A model generated the notes under the pieces. It did no database searches. It was not told the DNA's origin and was given only the letters and a program-made list of their open reading frames with translations. A program made the position numbers and the translations under genes. DNA of 64,000 bases, taken from contig NW_004457737.1 of the NCBI RefSeq assembly GCF_000203815.1, positions 620,001 to 684,000 on the forward strand, given 5' to 3'. Position 1 is the stretch's first letter. Each line of letters starts with the position of its first letter. This DNA comes from Cavenderia fasciculata (taxonomy: Eukaryota; Evosea; Eumycetozoa; Acytosteliales; Cavenderiaceae). Below, in pieces: positions 56,888-64,000 of the stretch.

Positions 56888-59053
56888 ATGGCAGTCGACA
56901 CAATGACAGTAAGAAATGGTATTTATTTATCACTTTACAAACATTATAATAATAATAATCAATCACTAGCTAATATTCTTTTTCTTAAAGCTTGCCCATT
57001 TCCAGTTGTATTTTATGCAATTGCAGGACCAAAGTTTGTATTGAAACCTTTAGAAACTCAAAGTGCTAAAGCTTGTGCTATCTGGTTTTCAACAAGAGTA
57101 CTGTGTTTTGATAAATATTATCTATCTATCCATCATTATAGATTGCAATACAAAAGGAATACTTTAATACTTATACTTATTCTTATTCATATTCACATTT
57201 ATTTTTAGGTCTATGGTAAAATTTAATATGATTAAAAAAAGGTTTATATTAGTTGTAATAATTATTCCCTATTTTCTATTATTATTATTGTAGCTCAATT
57301 CTCTGAGATGAATGAAAACAAATTCAAGGATATGAAAGATGACTACACCACTGATCTCAAGAATGGAGGATACAAACCAGATGACTGGGAAGGTGGTAAG
57401 TAACTAATAAGCATATATATATAACCAAAATTAGTAACCTTTCTTTCTTTTTATTTTATTTTTAGGAGGTTCTGGTGCAACTGCTGGTTCACTCCTTGGA
57501 GTTTTGGTTGGAGATTTAACAGAGGTTTTCCAAGTTACAAACACGATTGATACATCAAACAACACTTGCTACTATGGTGCAAAGAGAGAGGGTGTTTATG
57601 GACATTGTAATCTTGTTATTACTGCTACCCCAGATCCAGGTAAATATATATATACATATATATATATACATATATATATATACATATATATCAAGACAAT
57701 ATATCATTCAAAATTACTTATATATTTTATTTTTTAAATGATCTATTTTAGCCTACAAACTTACCCTTTCTCCACGTATGTGTTTATATTTTTATAAATA
57801 TATAATATATTGTACATTTACTTACCATTTAAATAACTATTTTTTTTATTATTAGCTCATCCAGCATGGTGGAGACTCAAGATTGGTATGTTATATATAT
57901 ATAATGTTATTAAATAATGTTATTATTTATTTATTTTAATTTAATATTTATTTTATTTTATAGAAAAGGAACAAGGACAAACAGTACCAGATTTTAAAGA
58001 CTTTTTAGATAACAATTTACCTCCAGCCTATGTCTATTCGGTTCCCAATCTCGACGCTTACAAATCCACCTATTTTGTTAGAATGAGAAACAAATCTTCT
58101 GGATTCTATTTGTCAGCCCCCAATGATGTAACCGACATGGGAGCACCTCACATGATCGGTCCAGGTTCTCCATACAGCCCTTTGGAGGTTCGTCAATATT
58201 TTACTGCCAGACCACTCGGCACCTCTGGCGGATACGACATCAACTTGTTAAACATTGCCAAAAACTCTGATGGCTCTGTAACCAACCGAGTTCTTTACAG
58301 TAGAAACGAAGACAATGGTTTAGGCTTTGCTTCCGATGTTGATGACCAATCAAGTGCCAGAGTTTGGACCATCAAGCAAATTCAACAAAACCCGACTGTT
58401 ATCAATCTGTTACGTGGCGTTAACTATAAAGCATTGTCTCTTGTTCCTGGGGGAGTTGGTGTTAATCTTGTAGATGGTCAAGATGATCAAAATGTAAGAA
58501 AAAAAAAGGAAGAGTAATCGATCACTCTGATTTCATTTGGTATTAATATTTTTCTTCTTCTTCCTCTTCTTTTTCTTTTTCACTATAGTGGGAAGTTGAG
58601 ACCTTTACATGTGATATTCAAAACTATCCATCTGACAAGGGCTTCAATTTGGTATTTTGCCAGAGTGGATATCCATTGGGCACAAACATGTACTCTCAAC
58701 CGATAATCATACAAAGACATGATGACATTCAAAATTGGTACTTGGAACCTGTTGATGATGCTCGTACCCAATTCCGTATCAAGAATGCCCAAAATTTCTA
58801 TCTTACCTATGTTGAAGATAACAATACTCTCACCGTTTCCACTGCAAAGGATGGTGTCCATGAAGTCTTTAGCTTCAAAACCATTGACCATTATGCTGGA
58901 TTCATCATCACCAATACCAGAGCCAGCCAGAATCATGGATGGGACAACGGATCATTCCGCCAAGTCAGACTTTGCTATTCCGGTGGTTCCTTTGGTTTCC
59001 ACAACGACATTTCTCAACCAGATTCAAATGCTTTATGGATTTCCTATTTCTAA
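56888..59053 (+). CDS. Multi-exon protein with beta-trefoil (ricin-B-like) C-terminal half
   Basis: Starts MAVDTMTVRN; a first intron (about 56919-56990) joins to ACPFPVVFYAIAGPKFVLKP. Further exons lie at about 57294-57395, 57466-57640, 57752-57774, 57857-57886, 57962-58496 and 58588-59053; exon ends before 57294 are uncertain. Two exons are under 40 bases. The middle has a Gly-rich hydrophobic stretch (GGSGATAGSLLGVLVGDLTE). The C-terminal half has repeated aromatic units, RVWTIKQIQ, NWEVETF, NWYLEPV, LWISYF, with loops like FYLSAPN and FYLTYVED, resembling QxW repeats of beta-trefoil lectins. I read no signal peptide. Role unknown; carbohydrate binding is an inference from fold. Confidence 0.65.
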
Positions 59054-59886
59054 ATCAAGAATATTCTAAATTAGACTAAATAAAATATAAAGTCACTAAA
59101 ACATTACAAATGTCCATTATATGGTAGTCAACAATAACCGCAGCTGTCTGACAGAGTGTTCAATCTATATCCTTGTCAGTCCTAGTCAGTCGGCCACTCA
59201 TTGTTGGATGTGTGTTTTATATAACTGTCTTCGATGATTTAAAAAAAAATGGTTTATGATGTGGGCTTGCAAGAGAATACCTTTTTTCTTTTTTTTAGAT
59301 CTTCAAACTCAACCCAAATACATAGCTCTTAAGAGCTTCTAATAATTGTATACACAACAAGGTAGATTAACATTAGATCTATCAACGAGTTACCAACCAA
59401 AAGTAAGTGAGTAATCTTTAAAAAAAAAAAAAAACGACTTTCGTTCGTTTTTTTTTTTTTTAGTTCCCATGATCAAAGTATGGTTCTTTGTTTACTATTA
59501 GTAGCATAATCAAAGTTGACAAAGTTTTGTGACACTTGATGAATAGAAATATTTATCATTTTTCATCCTATGTGTCGCACTTAAGACCAAAGGACTTGCT
59601 CCCACGTCTTTGATCGGGTCATTGCAGCACTAGAAAGATGAACCCTTTGAACCTACCACCTTGAGTACTAGTTTTTAGTATGAAAATCGGATGTGTTTAT
59701 TTATCCAATAGAAACAATATTTGTTTTTTGGGTTACACTTTGTCTAAATATATTAAGTAACAATAATAATAATGTTAAAAATAAATAGAGTATCAAGTTG
59801 ACTTTTTCTCTATACTTTTTTACTTTACAATTTGTTTTATTTAATTTTAAATTTCTTTCTTTTTTTTATTTTAATACTCTAATAAT
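59054..59886. other. Intergenic between convergent genes
   Basis: 833 bases, contains a perfect inverted repeat (59421-59461). No gene or RNA supported. Confidence 0.55.
59421..59461. repeat. Perfect 17-base inverted repeat, A-run / T-run
   Basis: Arm A14-CGA, 7-base loop, arm TCG-T14. Could form a hairpin in DNA or RNA between two convergent genes. Confidence 0.8.
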
Positions 59887-61794
59887 TTATAAACCAGAAA
59901 CATAACCTGGATTTGTTTTAGCCTTTTCACGTTCTTGAATTCTTTTACTATAGTAGGAAGCAAATGCAGTGTCCTTGGGAACAGGTTTTAACGTTTTGAG
60001 TGGTGGGTCTAGAGTGTAGAGGACTTGGAATTGATAGCGTTCACGTAAATAGTCTGGCAGTGTTTTGTTGGCACCAATTTCCTCTGGTTTGACTAGGAAA
60101 TGTTTGACACGTTCCTGTTCATCATTGGTGACATAGGCCACTGCAAATGAACCTGGTAAACTATCACTATATCTAATTAAAAATGATCCTTCTGGTGAAT
60201 TGTACAATATACTATTACATTCATTTTTACTAATTAATCCATATATTAATCTAAAATGAAAAAAAAAAAAAAATTAATAAATATTTATGTTTTTGTTTTT
60301 TTAATCTTTTTTCTATTTTACTGACCCTTCAAACCAAAGTGAAGAAATATGTCTTTTAAAATGAATAGTTTGTAATATTGGACCAAATTTAACCCAAAAT
60401 TCCTTTACTTCTTGTCTAGTGACACGAGGTTTCATTGCGAAATGAGTTTGTTGAATATAATCAAATTCCCAAGTATGTAATTTTCTTTTTGGATCGTATG
60501 GTGTTTGACTAGTGGCAACAAATAGAGTACCAAGCAACATGTTTGCAAACAACTCCCAACTAATTTCATCCTTGTCTTCAAAGGCTTCACCAATCAATAG
60601 TTTACCTGCTGCCTCTGCCCATTGACTTTCATTGGTAATGACTAGAATTGGATTGGTTGGTACACTTTCAATTGGTTTTCCTTGTCTATTTGATTTATCT
60701 CTAATCGTTGCTGAAAATTTTAATGGTGTTGGTGTCATTCTTGTTGATGCATTTATCCTAAAAAGAAAAAAGAAAATTAATAAATATAAATAAATATAAA
60801 TAATAAATTTATATATATACTTTAAATTTGTAAAAGTAGCCTTATTTTTTTCAAATGGGATTTCATAATTTTCAATTGGTAGAGCAGACTTTTCCTTTTT
60901 TGAATTTGATTCTGCCTTGTCAAGTTTGGCAGTTACTGGACTAACATGTTCAGGTGATAATACACCAGTTACCAATTCAACCTTGTATGCATCTGGTATC
61001 ACCTTTTTAATAAAAAGTACTTGTGATGGTGGTTGTGATAATAATATAATTGCACAACAACTATGAAAAATAGATGGTTAATAAATGATTATGATTTAAA
61101 TGAAATGATTATTCTTTTCTTTACCTTTCAGGTTTCTTTTTGTTTAAAATATATTGTAATTCAGTATAAAGTACATCTACAATACGATGATGAGATTTTA
61201 AACCTTCAATGGTAACACGAATTTGATGAAGATCAGGTGGTTGAAGAATGGTTTTTGATAAAAGATTCTTTAATTCCATCTTTTCCTCTTCAATATGTTT
61301 TTTCATATCTGTATAAACTACTTGTAATTCTCTTGCCAAATTTATATCATTATTATGAATTACTTTAATTTGATTTTCTTTTGCCTAAAGAGAAAGAGAA
61401 TAGTATTAATATTTGTTGTTGATTCTTTTTTTTTTTTTTCTATTTTCTTTTTTTTACCTTTAAAAACCTTTCATTTCTTTCATGATAACGATTTAAAAGA
61501 CTATTATAAAATTCTTGAGAGATTTTTTCTGTATTTGTGCCAGTATATTCTTGATTTTGAAGAAAAGAATGAGATGAAAGATTTGAATTGCTTGAATGTT
61601 TGAGTCGTTCAACATCACCCTCTATACGTTCAGTATGAGACCTAAGTAAACTAATTTGAAGATCCAAATTGGTTTCAACAGGTAATTTGTTAATTTGTGC
61701 TTCATAGGTTTGAGTATTTGTTCTTTGCATTTTAGTTAGTGATTCATATTCATTGATTTGAAATTCTCCACTTCTACCAGTATTTTGTTGTCCG

Positions 61795-61838
<44 letters not shown>

Positions 61839-62612
61839 TCCACCAAATTGGAAAATATTTGACATTGTTTGTTGACCCATTAAACCAACTACACTAGATG
61901 ACATTAAATTCATATCACCAGCTTGAAGAAAACTATTTCCATAGCTAATTGGTGGTGTAGAGTGGTGAATTGGTGGTGTATGAATAGGTGGTGTAGGTGG
62001 CGTAGCTGGTTGATCTTCATAATCATCTTCTTTCATTGGTGAACTTTGTTGTGATGATGACATTGTTACTGATGTATTTAAACCATTATTTGTAGAGGTT
62101 GTAGAGGTGGTAGAAGTAAGATGATGTAAAGGATTATGTGTTGATAAATCACCCATATGAATATTATTATTATTATTATTTGTAGATGTATTATTAATAT
62201 ATGGATTAAATATTTGTTGTTGTAAAGGTTGATTATGAGTATTAATGATAGAAGTAGTAGTATCGTTTGACATTATATTTGAAGTACGTAGAAAAGAGAA
62301 TGAAGAGAAACTGTTTGTACGACCACTAGCCCAATCCAAACTATTGTTTGGTGCATCACCTCCATTTGGTAATAAAGATGTAGTACCTGCTCCAGTCAAC
62401 CCAGCATTCAACATGTTACTAATAGTATCTTGTTTTGTCAATGGTGTTATCATTGTATTATTATTATTATTACTATCAAAATAATTTAATACATCTGAAC
62501 TTGTTGACATCCAATTACCATTGTTTTGTTGTTGTTGTTGTTGACCTCCTTGTTGAAGCTGTTGTTGCTGTTGTTGAAGTTGTTCTTGAAGTTGTTTATT
62601 TAATTGATCCAT
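59887..62612 (-). CDS. dstA: STAT-family transcription factor (STATa type), multi-exon
   Basis: Signal-activated transcription factor with SH2 domain. N-terminus MDQLNKQLQEQLQQQQQQLQ is Gln-rich, followed by an Asn/Ser/Thr-rich low-complexity region to about residue 270. A helical coiled-coil region follows (61700-61130), then the DNA-binding beta-domain, the linker (WELFANMLLGTLFVA), and the SH2 domain at the end: EGSFLIRYSDSLPGSFAVAY contains the phosphotyrosine-binding Arg. The C-terminus KTNPGYVSGL places a Tyr four residues before the end, as in Dictyostelium STATa, where Tyr phosphorylation drives dimerisation. Introns lie near 61385-61455, 61070-61120, 60760-60820, 60255-60320. Assignment to STATa rests on the C-terminal tail. 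Confidence 0.88.
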
Positions 62613-63422
62613 TTTCTTCTTTTTCTTTGAACAACAAAAGAAATGAATTTGATCAAGTGTAGTGTGATCTATACTATATCTCTATATCTCTATATTGTCG
62701 CTTGTTCTAAATTGAAGAGATGAATATCGAATATCTCTATCTAACAATATTCCTAAACCAACTAAAACAAATAGAAGAAAATTGAGGTTTTTAGTCAAGA
62801 ATTCACTTTTCCTCTAATTAAATTTTAAAAACATCCTTCATTCAATTAACCCCAAAGCTATGAAGAGATGAGATGATCGATCAAAGAATATGAATATGTT
62901 TTATTTATCGTATACATAATAATAATAATAATAATATTATACCCCATTACTCAACTCTATCACAAATGTAGTAGTAACACATGATCATTGATCGTTGTTG
63001 TTGTTGGTAACAGGGTTACTAGTAAAGTCATTGAAAGTATTAATAATAATAATCAAGTGACAGACAATCACGACGATCGTTGACTTTTTAATTTAATGTT
63101 TTTAAAAGAGATCTAGACAAGAATAGAAAGAAAACAAAGAATAAGAAATAATTTATCAAAGTTATGAGTTTCTCTGTTATCTTTTTTTTTTCCTCGTCTT
63201 GACACGAAAGCGCGTGAACCAGCCCTTATCGCTCTCTATGATGTATCTCTCGCAACCGTTACAATGACAGGCAAATTTTTAAACCAAGTCAAGTGACGAT
63301 GAAAAATTAATTTTTTTTCGTTTTTTTTTTTTTGGCCCTCTGTTCTCGCGGAACGATCAAACTCATACAAAACAAGGCCAGATAAAGTTTTTTTCTAGTT
63401 TATCCTCTTCAAAGCATCTACA
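62613..63422. other. Intergenic, divergent promoters of STAT and rpl3
   Basis: 810 bases. The part 63180-63360 is GC-richer with short CG-containing words (GAAAGCGCGTGAACC, TCTCGCGGAACG), plausible promoter elements. No gene seen. Confidence 0.5.
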
Positions 63423-64000
63423 ATGTCTCACAGAAAGTTCGAAGGTACTTATAAATTATAATTTAATATTCTATTTAATTTCTATACTCTCTCTACTCTC
63501 TATTACTATTCCTAATCTACTCTTTAAACTACTACTACTACAATATATTTATATAAAAAGAAAATATATATTATAATTATTATTCTACAGCAACAGCAAA
63601 ACAAGTAACACTCAAAAAATGATTTCAAAAGGCTTCAGGTGATAAATTAAATGGTTCTTTCTAAATTATCATTTTCCTTCATTTAATACCTCACTTTCAT
63701 ACATACGGCTACCGATGATGGTAATTGCTGGCTGTGCTTGAGTGGTTTTTGCTAGGCATAAATGAATACCCTCTCTCTATCTTCTTTTCCAAATATCTTT
63801 CTATCTCTTACACACTACAAACAACAACGTATCCGTGACAATCATTTAACAAATATATCAATCTTTGTTCTTAGCTCCACGTCATGGTTCCCTTGGTTTC
63901 CTCCCAAGAAAGAAGGCCAACAGACTTTTAGGTCACGTCAAGTCCTTCCCAAAGGATGACCGTTCCAAGCCAGTCCATTTGACTGCCTTCATTGGTTACA
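63423..64000 (+). CDS. rpl3: Ribosomal protein L3 (uL3), 5' part, cut by window end
   Basis: Large-subunit protein at the peptidyl-transferase centre. Exon 1 63423..63444 encodes MSHRKFE; exon 2 starts at 63875 and reads [20 protein letters not shown], then HVKSFPKDD and HLTAFIGY to the window edge. [20 protein letters not shown] is the universal start of eukaryotic L3. The 430-base first intron is much longer than others here (60-130 bases). Codons in exon 2 are C-ending, as for a highly expressed gene. Confidence 0.95.
63591..63638 (+). other. Candidate poison cassette exon in rpl3 intron 1
   Basis: 48 bases bounded by TTATTCTACAG on the left and GTGATA on the right. Spliced after exon 1 it keeps phase but reads [11 protein letters not shown] and then a TGA (63620-63622). 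Length divisible by three. Predicted from splice-site words only. Confidence 0.4.

Noticed and set aside
63695-63765. C/D-box snoRNA in the rpl3 intron
   Set aside because: A near C-box is present but no CTGA D-box at a suitable distance, so I do not call it as an RNA gene.

Overview
This is nuclear DNA from a social amoeba (dictyostelid), but I cannot say which species. Four things point there. The introns are short and AT-rich, starting GTAAGT/GTATGT and ending TAG. Poly-Gln, poly-Asn and poly-Ser runs sit inside coding regions. A-rich sequence precedes the start codons. The gene set includes cortexillin, a STAT ending in a Gly-Tyr-Val-Ser tail, IPT/TIG surface proteins resembling ComC, and a large F-box-like/ankyrin family member. 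No tRNA, rRNA, CRISPR or recognisable retroelement was seen.

Layout, 1-10.5 kb: mitochondrial leucyl-tRNA synthetase (-), an 829-residue ankyrin protein (-), a SWI/SNF BAF60/Snf12 subunit (+), Mgm101 (-), and a small IPT-type protein that looks GPI-anchored (-). 11-25 kb: adhesin-like copy A (+, damaged), enoyl-CoA reductase (+), a Cys-rich small ORF, a USP12/46-type deubiquitinase (-), a protein with the zinc-binding loop of His-Me finger endonucleases (+), a 1050-residue protein of unknown function (-), and cysteinyl-tRNA synthetase (+). 25-43 kb: damaged adhesin-like copy B (-), a nucleotide-sugar transporter (+), HMG-CoA reductase (-), a two-ankyrin protein (+), cortexillin (+), TFIIH p62 (-), an 874-residue mitochondrial-type protein (+) and an AIM24-family protein (-).

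43-56 kb is an accessory cluster built by repeated duplication. It holds three copies of a two-membrane-segment family (G1, the broken G2, G3), adhesin-like copy C, and four copies of a divergent module that encodes two tiny proteins, X and Y (55-62 residues each). Each module has X and Y transcribed away from each other across about 840 bp, with a TATA box near each gene. X and Y share an N-terminal pattern, an intron after the tenth coding base and a C-terminal Arg-Pro-x-Trp motif, so they are probably distant homologues. Modules 3 and 4 face each other as a large inverted repeat; module 1 has lost its Y gene. This paired small-protein system is the most novel item in the window.

56-64 kb: a multi-exon beta-trefoil-like protein (+), a STATa-type transcription factor (-), and the 5' end of ribosomal protein L3 (+). 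The first L3 intron contains what looks like a 48-nt cassette exon with an in-frame stop, a candidate poison exon for autoregulation.

The housekeeping genes (CysRS, HMG-CoA reductase, cortexillin) use visibly C/G-ending codons. The accessory genes are AT-rich and often broken, which suggests rapid turnover of the accessory cluster.
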